Assembly: GCA_963773945.1 (NCBI GenBank)
Contig: CAVZDD010000005.1
Span: 124,001 to 188,000 of the forward strand
Reading direction: 5' to 3'
Source of the DNA: JAKIWV01 sp963773945
Lineage (GTDB): Archaea; Thermoplasmatota; Thermoplasmata; Lutacidiplasmatales; UBA184
DNA length: 64,000 nucleotides
Part shown: piece by piece, positions 17,391 to 25,679 of the stretch
Numbering within the stretch: the first letter of the stretch is position 1
How the letters are laid out: every line of letters begins with the position of its first letter
Notes under the pieces: generated by a model
What the model was told of the DNA's origin: nothing
The model's input: the letters and a program-made list of their open reading frames with translations, nothing else
Database searches by the model: none
Program-made: the position numbers and the translations under genes

Positions 17391-18180
17391 ATCGATGACC
17401 GCTACGACCACCTCGCCCGTCGTCTGGGTGCAGGTCATGCAAGCCCTGGTGGCCCGCGAATTGGTGGAGGCGTTCGGCTTGCCCGAGCGACAAGCGGCCG
17501 CCCTGTTGGGCATCGTCCCTTCGTCGGTCTCGCAGTATCTCTCGGGGAAGCGCCTCGGACCCCGGCTCGCCCGATTTCTGGGGAATGCCGACGCGCGGCA
17601 GATCGCCCGGCGGACCGCGCAACAGCTCATGGCCGACCCGGGCGGGCCCCCGGTCGTGCTGCAGGCGGCGATCGAGTTGGGCGAACTCCACGGTCCCGCC
17701 AGGGTTCTGCGGAAGAGGGTCGCAAGTTCGCCCGCGCCACCGCTGGTCCGTCGGGAAGTTCCCCGATGGCTGCGCAATCGAATCGTGGGCGAACAGAACG
17801 CCGTCGCCGAGTGCATGCGCCTCGCCCAACGCTCGCGGGATGAGCTGACCCGCGCCTTGTTCCGCCAGATCGCCTCGGACAGCCTACGGCACGCCGAGAT
17901 CGTGGCGTCCCTGACGGCCTACCTGGACCGGGGTATCACGTCGAGCGGCCCGACCGGAATCACCCGGGCCGATGTGGAGCATCTCATCGCACGGGAGCAC
18001 GCGGCGGAGGAGACCACCGGGAGCGACCTCGGTCCGGACCTCGGGGGCATGATGCGGATCCTCTGGGACAGCATGGAGGCGGACGAACGGAAGCATGAAC
18101 TGTTGCTCCAGAAGCTGTTGGATGCGGGGCTAGCCGATGGCGGCTCGACGGGATCCCGTCCGGCAAAAAGACGGCAGTAG
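17380..18180 (+). CDS. HTH transcriptional regulator fused to a ferritin-like domain
   Basis: 266 aa (or 261 from the ATG at 17395). Residues about 20-75 form a lambda-repressor-like HTH (LVEAFGLPERQAAALLG, then VPSSVSQYLSGKRLG). The C-terminal half (about 130-250) is a helical bundle with spaced acidic/His pairs of the ferritin-like kind: GEQNAVAEC, SDSLRHAEI, IAREHAAEET and EADERKHELLL. I read this as DNA binding joined to a di-iron or metal-sensing bundle (inference). The start overlaps the ZIP-like gene by 11 nt, implying translational coupling, so it is a candidate metal-responsive regulator of that transporter. Confidence 0.7.
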   Translation: MPSESMTATTTSPVVWVQVMQALVARELVEAFGLPERQAAALLGIVPSSVSQYLSGKRLGPRLARFLGNADARQIARRTAQQLMADPGGPPVVLQAAIELGELHGPARVLRKRVASSPAPPLVRREVPRWLRNRIVGEQNAVAECMRLAQRSRDELTRALFRQIASDSLRHAEIVASLTAYLDRGITSSGPTGITRADVEHLIAREHAAEETTGSDLGPDLGGMMRILWDSMEADERKHELLLQKLLDAGLADGGSTGSRPAKRRQ

Positions 18181-18189
18181 CTGGATGGA

Positions 18190-18603
18190 TTAGGAGCGCC
18201 GGGCCTTCGCACCTTTGCGCCGCCGGGGCCGCGCCGGCTCGGACGGGCCACACGCACCCAGCCAGACACCATCCGGGTCGCGCACGTACGCCAGCAGCAC
18301 GGGCCCGTCCACAAAGGCCGTCATCGGGCGGGCCCCGGCTTTTACCGCCTGTCGGATCCACTGCATCGGGTCGTCGACGAAGAACCCGAAATGGTCGAAC
18401 TCGGTCCCGGGACGGAACGGTTCGTAGAAGGGGGTCCCCTTCGGGTAGTAGTTGAGCTCGATCCGGTGGGCGGAACTCGGATGGACCAGGTGGATCCATT
18501 TTCCGCCGTGGGAAAACCATCCCTTTTTGATGACCCGGAACCCCAGACGCTGGTAGAAGCGGACGGACCGGGCCAGGCTTCGAACCCGGATTCCCGAGTA
18601 CAT
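18190..18603 (-). CDS. VOC-superfamily (glyoxalase/dioxygenase-like) protein
   Basis: 137 aa from the ATG at 18603. Two beta-alpha-beta-beta-beta modules are visible: GIRVRSLARSVRFYQRLGF ... HRIELNYY and FDHFGFFVDDPMQWI ... AYVRDPDGVWLGA. Metal ligands of the fold (His of FDHFGF, Glu of IELNY) are present. The fold covers glyoxalase I, extradiol dioxygenases and antibiotic-binding proteins; the reaction is unknown. A short Arg/Lys-rich tail follows the domain. It resembles the VOC protein at 28287-28763 (both have LNYY/LNWY and PGxxxDH motifs), so the two are likely distant paralogues. Confidence 0.8.
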   Translation of the reverse strand: MYSGIRVRSLARSVRFYQRLGFRVIKKGWFSHGGKWIHLVHPSSAHRIELNYYPKGTPFYEPFRPGTEFDHFGFFVDDPMQWIRQAVKAGARPMTAFVDGPVLLAYVRDPDGVWLGACGPSEPARPRRRKGAKARRS

Positions 18604-18725
18604 GAACCGAACTTTTGGAGGCACTGATCGAGCACCGGGCCACTCCGCATAGAGTTTACCTCCGAGGTTCCGAGAGAGGTCTCGCTCATGCCCTCCGGCG
18701 GCCATTGTATAGGTGGAGTCAGCAG

Positions 18726-19154
18726 TTGTCGCAAACCACCGAACAGAACGCGCGCCAGATGATCGAGCTCGTCAACAGCCGGAACGTGGAGAAGCTCATG
18801 GACCAGTACGCCGAGGACGCCACATTCCAGGTCCCCAATTTGAACGGACCGATCAAGGGCAAGGATGCGATTCGGGCCTTCTACCAGGGAAGCTTCGCCG
18901 CGTTTCCGGATTGGACGATGGTCGTCAGCAAGGTCATTGTTTCCGGTGGGGAGACGATCGTTGTGAATTCGGTCCACGGGACCCACAATGGACCGATGGC
19001 CGGAACCGACGGCCAAGCGATCGCACCCACGCACAAGAAGTTCACCCAGGACCTCCTGACCCGAGTCGTCTTCGACGACAGCGACAAGGTGCGGTCTCTC
19101 CGAGCCTATGGAAACTCGTCCGACATGACACGCCCGCTCGGCCTCCCAGCCTAG
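18726..19154 (+). CDS. SnoaL-like / NTF2-fold ester cyclase family protein
   Basis: 142 aa from a TTG at 18726, chosen because GGTGGAG lies 8 nt upstream and the SnoaL-type start (QNARQMIELVNSRNVEKLMD) follows; the next candidate is ATG 18756. The pocket pattern is clear: YAEDATFQVP, KDAIRAFYQGSFAAFPDWTM, and HKKFTQDLLTRVVFDDSDKV. Members of this cone-shaped fold include polyketide cyclases and small-molecule isomerases, and many environmental homologues have no known function. It diverges from the VOC gene. Confidence 0.78.
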   Translation: MSQTTEQNARQMIELVNSRNVEKLMDQYAEDATFQVPNLNGPIKGKDAIRAFYQGSFAAFPDWTMVVSKVIVSGGETIVVNSVHGTHNGPMAGTDGQAIAPTHKKFTQDLLTRVVFDDSDKVRSLRAYGNSSDMTRPLGLPA

Positions 19155-19313
19155 TCCCACCCTCCCTGGCCCGCGTACCTTCGGGTTCGTGGGCCGACCC
19201 GACCGCGGTGATCCCTGCTCCCGGCTCGGACCTGCGCGGCCCCTCGGCCTACCGACGAGCAGTTTGCTCCAAGTACCTCGACGGACTTCGACTCGCCCCC
19301 GGGTGAGTCCTCG

Positions 19314-20603
19314 TTGGAGCCCCAAACTCTGGAGAATACCTCCGACACTTCCGCGGAGTCGGTCCCCGAAAATCGGGAAGCCGAACCGAGAATCCATCCC
19401 GATGTCTGGGCGATCTCCGTCACCAGCCTATTCTCCGATTGGTCGTACGAGATGGTCCTCCCGATCCTCCCCTTCTTCCTGATCTTCACCCTCGGCGCGA
19501 CGCCCTTCCTGGTCGGGCTGATCGATGGGGCGGCCCAATTCGCCCAAAGCAGTGTCCAGTCCGTCGCCGGTTCTCGATGGGCCACGAGTCCGAACCGCAA
19601 AGTTCAAGGCTCGTTCGGTTACCTGGCCACGACCCTCGGCCACGGGCTCCTCGCGATCGCCACCCTCTGGCCCGAAGTGCTGGTGTTCCGGGTGTCGGCG
19701 TGGATCGGTCGGGGCTCCCGCCAACCGATCAAGAAGGCGATCGTGGCGAACGCCACCTCCCCCGCGAACCAAGGGATCGCCTTCGGGTTGGAGCAGACAC
19801 TGGATTCGGTGGGCGCGGTGCTCGGAACCGTCACGGCGGTCGTCCTGCTGGTCGTCGGGGGACTCGGCGCGTTCCGGACGATCTTCGCCGTCAGCGTGAT
19901 CCCGGGATTCGTCGCCGTCGTGGTCCTCCTCGTGTTCGTGAAGGACAGCTCGTCGCGCCGTCCCGTCGGGAGCCCGCGCCCACCCTCCATTCGATGGCGG
20001 GACTTTCCCCCCTCGTTCCGGCTGTTCATAGTCGCGGAGATCATCTTCGGGCTCGGGTACTTCAGCATCCTGCTGGCCCTGCTCCGGGTGGGCGAGAATC
20101 TGCTGCCCGCCTCCGGTGGTTCCGTGGTCGCGGCCGTGCTCGCCGCCCTGCTCCTCTACCTGCTGTACAACCTGATCTACACCGGAATGTCGTATCCCGC
20201 AGGTCGGTGGGCGGACCGGTCGCCCGGGCTCGGCCTGGTGGCGCTCTCGTTCCTGCTCTTCGCGGTCGTCGATCTCCTGCTCATCGACCGCGGCGGGCTC
20301 CTCTTGGGAATTCTCGCGTTCACCGCGGCCGGCGTCCAGGTGGGCCTGCAAGGCGTGACCGAGTCTGCCTGGGTGGCCCGAAAGATGCCCGCCCAACTCG
20401 CGGGCCCGGCGTTCGGTTGGCTCGGGATGGTCCAGGGGATCGCGATCCTCGTGGGATCGTTGCTCGTGGGCGGGTTGTGGACCTACGTGTCCGCGCCGTT
20501 AGCGTTCGGCGTGTCCGCCGTCCTCTCGGTGGCCGGCGCCGCGCTCCTGCTGCCGTTGATCGTTCCCCATGCGAGCCGCCCGGCGTCGGCGGCACTGCCC
20601 TGA
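19314..20603 (+). CDS. Major facilitator superfamily transporter
   Basis: 429 aa from a TTG at 19314, with an acidic N-terminal tail of about 30 residues, then about 12 hydrophobic helices. MFS features include SLFSDWSYEMVLPILPFFL in helix 1, RVSAWIGRGSRQPIKKAIVA between helices 4 and 5 (the conserved loop before helix 5), and YPAGRWADRSPGLGLV, the RxADR-type loop in the second half. The cargo cannot be inferred. No clear operon partner: ilvE follows convergently, 7 nt away. Confidence 0.82.
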   Translation: MEPQTLENTSDTSAESVPENREAEPRIHPDVWAISVTSLFSDWSYEMVLPILPFFLIFTLGATPFLVGLIDGAAQFAQSSVQSVAGSRWATSPNRKVQGSFGYLATTLGHGLLAIATLWPEVLVFRVSAWIGRGSRQPIKKAIVANATSPANQGIAFGLEQTLDSVGAVLGTVTAVVLLVVGGLGAFRTIFAVSVIPGFVAVVVLLVFVKDSSSRRPVGSPRPPSIRWRDFPPSFRLFIVAEIIFGLGYFSILLALLRVGENLLPASGGSVVAAVLAALLLYLLYNLIYTGMSYPAGRWADRSPGLGLVALSFLLFAVVDLLLIDRGGLLLGILAFTAAGVQVGLQGVTESAWVARKMPAQLAGPAFGWLGMVQGIAILVGSLLVGGLWTYVSAPLAFGVSAVLSVAGAALLLPLIVPHASRPASAALP

Positions 20604-20610
20604 CCCGGAC

Positions 20611-21534
20611 TCAGCGCACCGGCGTCAGCCAATGGGCGTACTCCTTCGACCGTCCGTGGATCGCCTCGTCGTACCGGCGCTGAAGCCGGTGGGTGATCGG
20701 GTACTGGCCGGTGCCGATGGGTCGTCCGTCGACCTCCCGGATCGGCGTGATGCCCGCCGCGGTGCCCGTGAAGAGCAGCTCGTCCGCGGTGAACATCTCC
20801 TCGCGCGTGAAGTCGGAGCGACGGAAAATGAGCCCCTCATCCCCCACGAACTGGATCACGGAATCCCGGGTGATGCCGCGGAGGATACCTGAGCTCGCGG
20901 GGGGTGTGCTGACGATGTCGTTCTTGACCCGGAAAATGTTCTCGCCCGGACCTTCGGCGACCATGCCCACCCCGTTGAGGAGGATCGCCTCGTCGTATCC
21001 GGCCTCGACAGCCTCCATCTTCGCCAACGCGCTGTTGGCATAGTTCGCGGCGCACTTGGCCTGCGGAGGAAGGGAGCGGGAATCCATGCGGACCCAGCTC
21101 GACACACACGCCCGAACGCCGTCGTGGGCGTTCGCCTCTCCCAGGTAGGCGCCCCAAGACCACAGGGCAATCGCCACCTGGACCGAGCTGCGCGTCGGGT
21201 CCAATCCCATCTCGCCGTACCCCGAGAACGCGATCGGCCGGATGTACGCATCTGCAAGGCCGTTGTCGCGGACGAGGTTCACGCACGCGTGCTCGAGCTG
21301 TTCCTGGGTGAACGGGATCTTCATGCGGTAGATCTTCGCGCTGGCGAGGAAGCGTTCGATGTGCTCGCGCAGCCGGAAGATGGCCGGTCCATTCGCCGTG
21401 CCGTGAGACCGGATTCCCTCGAAGACGGCGTAGCCGTAGTGCAGACCGTGGGTCAGAACGTGCACCTGGGCCCGGTCCCAGGGAACGAGCTCTCCGTCGA
21501 GCCAGATGCTCTTGAGCGCCTGAATCGCGACCAT
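20611..21534 (-). CDS. ilvE: Branched-chain amino acid aminotransferase
   Basis: 307 aa fold-type IV PLP aminotransferase. Diagnostic stretches are SIWLDGELVPWDRAQVHVLTHG at the N-terminus, YGYAVFEGIR, the Schiff-base lysine region CAANYANSALAKMEA, GYDEAILLN, VAEGPGENIFRVKN and LLFTGTAAGITPIREVDGRPIG. It makes the last step of Val, Leu and Ile synthesis with glutamate as amino donor. Full length, ATG at 21534. A weak TATA (GCTTTACG on the minus strand) lies about 30 nt upstream. Head-to-head with the dps-like gene. Confidence 0.93.
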   Translation of the reverse strand: MVAIQALKSIWLDGELVPWDRAQVHVLTHGLHYGYAVFEGIRSHGTANGPAIFRLREHIERFLASAKIYRMKIPFTQEQLEHACVNLVRDNGLADAYIRPIAFSGYGEMGLDPTRSSVQVAIALWSWGAYLGEANAHDGVRACVSSWVRMDSRSLPPQAKCAANYANSALAKMEAVEAGYDEAILLNGVGMVAEGPGENIFRVKNDIVSTPPASSGILRGITRDSVIQFVGDEGLIFRRSDFTREEMFTADELLFTGTAAGITPIREVDGRPIGTGQYPITHRLQRRYDEAIHGRSKEYAHWLTPVR

Positions 21535-21687
21535 CAGTCCACAGGGATTCTCAAAGGGCGTAAAGCGTCACGTCAACCGCCGCTGACCCGTCTTCCCGGT
21601 ACCCGTATCGAGGCCCCGGTGGGCGGGTCAGACCCGGTTGACGCCCGGTTCATTTCCTCGAAACCGGTCGCCGTCCCGAGGTGTCCT

Positions 21688-22222
21688 ATGGCGTCCCATC
21701 ATCCCGGTCCCGTGGTCGAGTGTCTCCGACGTGAACAAGCGAACGCGGTGCAGCTGTACCTCCAGGTACAAGGGCTATCACTGGAATGTGGGCGGTCCAC
21801 AGTTCCACGACCTGCACCGGATGTTCGACGACCACGCAAAGCTCGTGCTCGACACCATCGACCCCTTGGCCGAGCGGCAGCGGATCCTCGGGGCGCCGGC
21901 CCCTTACGACCTCGACTCGCTCCGCCGGTCCTCGCAGCTCTCCGTGGACGCGCACCGGCCGGCCACCGGACTCGAGATGGTCGAGCACCTGCTCGAAGCC
22001 CACCGTCACATCCTTCGGGGTCTGCGGGTGGGCATCGAATTGACCACCGAGGTCCATGATCCGGGCACGGCGGACCTCCTGACCCAATGCCTGTTGGTCC
22101 ACGAGAAGTTGGAGTGGTTCCTCCGGGAGCTTCTGGAGCACCGGGTCGAGCCGTTCGAGGGACCCAGTGGGAATCCGGTCGTCGTCGCGTACCGGGGCCC
22201 GATCCCGCCCGGTGTGGCCTGA
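21688..22222 (+). pseudogene. dps: Dps/ferritin-like DNA-protection protein, frameshifted
   Basis: The coding signal runs in two frames. From ATG 21688, with GAGGTG as ribosome-binding site, the first frame reads MASHHPGPVVECLRREQANA VQLYLQ; then the match jumps one frame to YKGYHWNVGGPQFHDLHRMF and continues through the ferroxidase Asp/Glu (VLDTIDPLAERQRILG) to the stop at 22222. One extra nucleotide near 21760-21766 (around CTCCAGGTACAAGG) explains this; without it the product is about 177 aa, normal for Dps. The intact protein would oxidise Fe(II) with peroxide and store iron. Either a sequencing error or a genuine recent mutation. Confidence 0.75.
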
Positions 22223-22304
22223 GCGGGTCTCCCGACCTGCGGCGCCCCTCGGGCCCCAGCCGAGGACTTAAGGGGGCGTCCTAAGTCCGGCGCCCGGCGG
22301 GTCG

Positions 22305-23108
22305 ATGTCGGCGCGACCGGTGCCTTCTCCGGACTGGGACCCGACCGTCGTTCGACTCGAGGATTCCCCGTCAAGCGCCCTCCCAGCCTTCGGTGATCTC
22401 TCGGATTTCTTCAATCCGTTCCTCTCGCATTTCGTGCGCGCTGCGCTCCACGGAGGTGGGGAGGTCTGGGTATCCCGGTCCGGACCGTCGCTCGATGGGC
22501 TCCTCTTGTACAACGAGGTCGAACGGGTCGGGTCGATCTTCACCCGGAATCCCTCGGTCGCCCAAGTCCTCTTCGGGCTCAAGGAACACGTCGCCCTGTT
22601 CTCCGATTTTCCGCTCGCGGCTCGTACGGAGGTCTTTCAGGTGTTCCGGACCGACCAGCCCGGCGACGTGCCGGCCCCCCGGTTCGCCCATCCGGTCCGA
22701 CTGGCCCGGGCCCGGGACCAGCCGGCGATCCTCCAGCTGATGAAGGAGATGTACGGCCGTATCGACGCCAACTGGCTCCCGGTTCTACCCAGCGAGGAGG
22801 AGAAATGCGTGGTCGTCGAAATATCGGACCAGATCGTCGGGGTGGGCTGGGTCACGGTGGTGAACGCACAGGGTCGGTTGCATTCCCTTTCCGTGCGCCC
22901 GCACTACCGGCGGATGGGGATCGGTACGGATCTCTGGCATGCACGGATGCTGTGGGCGCATCGGGCCGGCGCTCGACAGGTGCTCTCCGAAATCGGAGAG
23001 CAGAACGTGGCCTCCCGGGCAATCGCCACGGCGGGAGGGATGCAGACGGTAGGCCGGCTCTTCCTCTCGTACCGGCCCGGCGCGGCACCGACCCCGCGAT
23101 CAGACTAG
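22305..23108 (+). CDS. GNAT acetyltransferase with extra N-terminal domain
   Basis: 267 aa. The C-terminal half (about 128-260) is a GNAT domain with GRLHSLSVRPHYRRMGIGTDLWHARMLW as the acetyl-CoA loop and SEIGEQNVASRAIATAGGM as the C-terminal motif. The N-terminal half (ALHGGGEVWVSRSGPSLDGLLLYNEVERVGSIFTR) looks like a degenerate second GNAT-like or substrate-binding domain. ATG at 22305, shortly downstream of the dps-like gene on the same strand (82-nt gap). The stop overlaps the convergent zinc-ribbon gene by 9 nt. Substrate unknown. Confidence 0.82.
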   Translation: MSARPVPSPDWDPTVVRLEDSPSSALPAFGDLSDFFNPFLSHFVRAALHGGGEVWVSRSGPSLDGLLLYNEVERVGSIFTRNPSVAQVLFGLKEHVALFSDFPLAARTEVFQVFRTDQPGDVPAPRFAHPVRLARARDQPAILQLMKEMYGRIDANWLPVLPSEEEKCVVVEISDQIVGVGWVTVVNAQGRLHSLSVRPHYRRMGIGTDLWHARMLWAHRAGARQVLSEIGEQNVASRAIATAGGMQTVGRLFLSYRPGAAPTPRSD

Positions 23109-24155
23109 CGGCGCGCCGCAGTTGGGACAGACCTTGTCGGTCACGTCGATCAGATTCCCGCAGTACCGGCATTGCACCTTGACCGTCTCGCGGAGCACGA
23201 CCTGGGGAACCGGCTGTCCGGACGGGGTCAGATTGATCGGCGGGGCGCCCGCCGTCGGATAGAACGGCGGGGGCGGGGCTCCGTAGCCGATGTTACCCGG
23301 CGCCGCGTGCTGGGGTAGCCGCTTGGGCCGATTCCGCGACCGCACGGCGAGCCAGACCACGACGGCCACGATGAGAAGGACGACCACAATCGCGATGATG
23401 AGCCCCCACGGCACGGTCGCAGGGGCGCTGATGGAGCTCTGGGCGGGCGTCAGTGCGTACGTGGTACTCGTCACGAGGAGAGTGTCCGTCCACGTAAATC
23501 CGTCGCCCGAGCTGTTGGTGTCCTGCTCCGTGTACAGGTACCCGACCATGTACCCCGTGCCGGGGTCGAAGTAGGCCTGCCAGGTATAGGCGGCATTGAG
23601 GTCACCGTACTCGTCGTTCCGCTGGTAGTTTCCGGTGCCTTCAGCGTAAATGGTCTGCACGGACCCGGTGCCCGGAAGGTCGTAGCTGTAGCTCTTCGAG
23701 ACCACATCCATCGGGTAATCGAGGAGAGAGAACGAACCGCCCACGGGCAACGAGTTGTTCATGTAGAACCAGACGGAAGGAGTCGTGTACCCGGTCTGGT
23801 TGTCCGTTCCGTCCACGTAGAGGAACGTGGTGGCCGAGAACGTGAAACTCCCTGCGGAGTTCCAATTCGCGAAGGAGCCCGTGTTGTTGCTCCATGAATT
23901 CGTATTCTGGTACGAAGCCGACTCGGTCCCGTTCGGCAGGACGCCGGTTACGCCGATACTCCCGTTCACGTAGTAGTGCTCCGTGTATCCGGAATATCCG
24001 TACTCGCCGGTCCCCAGACCGTTGTTGAGCACGACGGTCTCATAGTAGTGGAAGCTGTCCCCGGTCTCAGGCACGTAGTGGCCCCCGACGCCAGCCGCGG
24101 TGGGAAGGCAGAGGACCAGCCCGAGAACGACGAGCCCCAGGATCCGTGGGTTCAT
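23100..24155 (-). CDS. Membrane protein with secreted beta-rich domain and C-terminal zinc ribbon
   Basis: 351 aa, third gene of an uncharacterised operon. Residues 1-22 are a signal peptide. About 220 Tyr/Ser/Thr/Gly-rich residues follow outside the cell, then a transmembrane helix (about 246-270), a basic proline-rich linker and a cytosolic zinc ribbon, CRYCGNLIDVTDKVCPNCG, at the extreme C-terminus. ATG 24155 overlaps the previous gene's stop by 4 nt (ATGA), so translation is coupled. This outside domain / helix / zinc ribbon layout suggests a surface sensor or anchor that docks a cytoplasmic partner, perhaps the other operon products (inference). Confidence 0.7.
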   Translation of the reverse strand: MNPRILGLVVLGLVLCLPTAAGVGGHYVPETGDSFHYYETVVLNNGLGTGEYGYSGYTEHYYVNGSIGVTGVLPNGTESASYQNTNSWSNNTGSFANWNSAGSFTFSATTFLYVDGTDNQTGYTTPSVWFYMNNSLPVGGSFSLLDYPMDVVSKSYSYDLPGTGSVQTIYAEGTGNYQRNDEYGDLNAAYTWQAYFDPGTGYMVGYLYTEQDTNSSGDGFTWTDTLLVTSTTYALTPAQSSISAPATVPWGLIIAIVVVLLIVAVVVWLAVRSRNRPKRLPQHAAPGNIGYGAPPPPFYPTAGAPPINLTPSGQPVPQVVLRETVKVQCRYCGNLIDVTDKVCPNCGAPLV

Positions 24156-25678
24156 CCCACGAATCCTCCCATCGCGTGGACGTGCGCCGGGTGAGCCCCG
24201 CCAAACGCGCCAAACGTGGAGAAGTAGGCGCCGTGGCCGATGGCGACCGGCACGAAGAAGAACCACATGCCGGGCATGTAGTGGAAGTTCACCGGGGGAG
24301 GCGGCACCGCCTTGGCCGTGGCATCGACACCGGTCACGGTCTCCGCCCGGATCCCGTGGATCATTCGCACGGCGAGGCAGATCAATTCGGACTGGGCCAA
24401 CGGCATCGCCCGCTTGCCGAGAATGTCGTAGGCCTGCTCGAGGAGCTGGAGGGTTTCATTGGCCTCGAGGACCGGGATCGAGGCGAGGATGGCGGCGGCG
24501 ACCAACGGGTACTGGAGGTAGGCCCCCAGTCCCCGAGTGAGGACCGCGAGCTTCGGACTGAGTCCGTCCATCGGGAGGTCGGAGACCGCGAGATAGGCGG
24601 AGGAGAGCTCGACGTCCTCGGAGGGCGCGTAGCCCCACCCTCCAAACATCGCCCGCGTCGCCCCGAATTTCGCTTCCAGGTCGGCGAACGGCCGGTTCAC
24701 GATCGCCATCAGGGCGGCGGATTCGTACGATGGAGTCTGCCGTAGGAAGGCCTGGAGGTTATCCGTCGCGAACGTGCCATCGGCCCGCTGCCCGAGCAGG
24801 ATGATGGACGCCACGCCGAGGGAGGCTTGCTTCGGGATTCCCAAATGGCGTACCTCGCCTTCCAGCTGGGTGAGGGCCGGCAGGCTGTCGCCGATCTTTC
24901 GGGCGGAGGCAGACAGTATTTCCGCCGACATCAACCGGTTCTCGTCGTTGTGCGCGAGGTCGCGAAGCCCGTTGTACGCATCTAGGAAGGAGTTCGCGCC
25001 CACATTGATGTCGCTCTGGCGCTTCGCAAGTCCGATAGAGATCGCCCACAGGTAGGAGCGGTCGACGGTGGGAAGGGGTTGGACGAGGGTGGAAAAGTAC
25101 TGGGCGCTGGTGTTGGCGATGTCGTTCAGTTCCCGGTCGACGAGCTGGGACTGGCTCAGATAGGCGGCGAACGGCAGGTCCGAGACTCGATACAGTCGGG
25201 TCCCGAGGTCGCGAAGTGACATGGCGCCCAAGCTCGTCAGCCCGACGTACTGGCCCCCGTAGGGAGTAAGGGTGTCCAGGAGGGCCCTCTGGCCCATCTT
25301 CTGGTCGTAATCCTTCTCCTCCGCGGAGAGGTCGCTATCCGCAGCCTGGAGGGCGGCCTGGTCCTGGGCCGCTTTCTGCATCCCGGCGGCCTGTTTGGCC
25401 TTCGATTCGAAGTGGAAGAGGATGGAGTGGGACCTCTGCGTTTCCGCGCTCAGCTGGTCCGCAAGATTGCTGCGAGCGTACGACTTTTCATTGATGGCAT
25501 CTCGCTCGGTGTACAGGGTCTGAATGGCCTGGACCATCTGCGCGTACTGGTCGGCGCTCACGAGCTGGAGCACGTTCAGCTGCTGCAGGGTTGCCAGATC
25601 GGGGGACGCCAGGGTCGTGGTGACGGCTTTGTTGTTGACCTGGGCCAAAAAAGTGTACACATCCTGACAGTTCGCCAT
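24152..25678 (-). CDS. Large helical protein of unknown function
   Basis: 508 aa from ATG 25678. Almost entirely alpha-helical: a heptad-rich segment at about 35-120 (YTERDAINEKSYARSNLADQ and FESKAKQAAGMQKAAQDQAA) could be a coiled coil, and residues about 150-440 look like stacked helical repeats, somewhat like DUF4003-type proteins of bacteria (weak resemblance, not checked). The C-terminus turns into HGAYFSTFGAFGGAHPAHVH, a His/Gly/Phe-rich hydrophobic tail. It starts 1 nt after the stop of the gene at 25680-26852 and overlaps the next gene by 4 nt, so the three products are probably made together and may form a complex. Confidence 0.65.
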   Translation of the reverse strand: MANCQDVYTFLAQVNNKAVTTTLASPDLATLQQLNVLQLVSADQYAQMVQAIQTLYTERDAINEKSYARSNLADQLSAETQRSHSILFHFESKAKQAAGMQKAAQDQAALQAADSDLSAEEKDYDQKMGQRALLDTLTPYGGQYVGLTSLGAMSLRDLGTRLYRVSDLPFAAYLSQSQLVDRELNDIANTSAQYFSTLVQPLPTVDRSYLWAISIGLAKRQSDINVGANSFLDAYNGLRDLAHNDENRLMSAEILSASARKIGDSLPALTQLEGEVRHLGIPKQASLGVASIILLGQRADGTFATDNLQAFLRQTPSYESAALMAIVNRPFADLEAKFGATRAMFGGWGYAPSEDVELSSAYLAVSDLPMDGLSPKLAVLTRGLGAYLQYPLVAAAILASIPVLEANETLQLLEQAYDILGKRAMPLAQSELICLAVRMIHGIRAETVTGVDATAKAVPPPPVNFHYMPGMWFFFVPVAIGHGAYFSTFGAFGGAHPAHVHAMGGFVG

Positions 25679-25679
25679 G

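Noticed and set aside
19246..19270. GAGCA-GTT-TGCTC palindrome as terminator of the SnoaL-like gene
   Set aside because: Five-base arms, no T-run and about 90 nt past the stop; expected by chance in this GC range.
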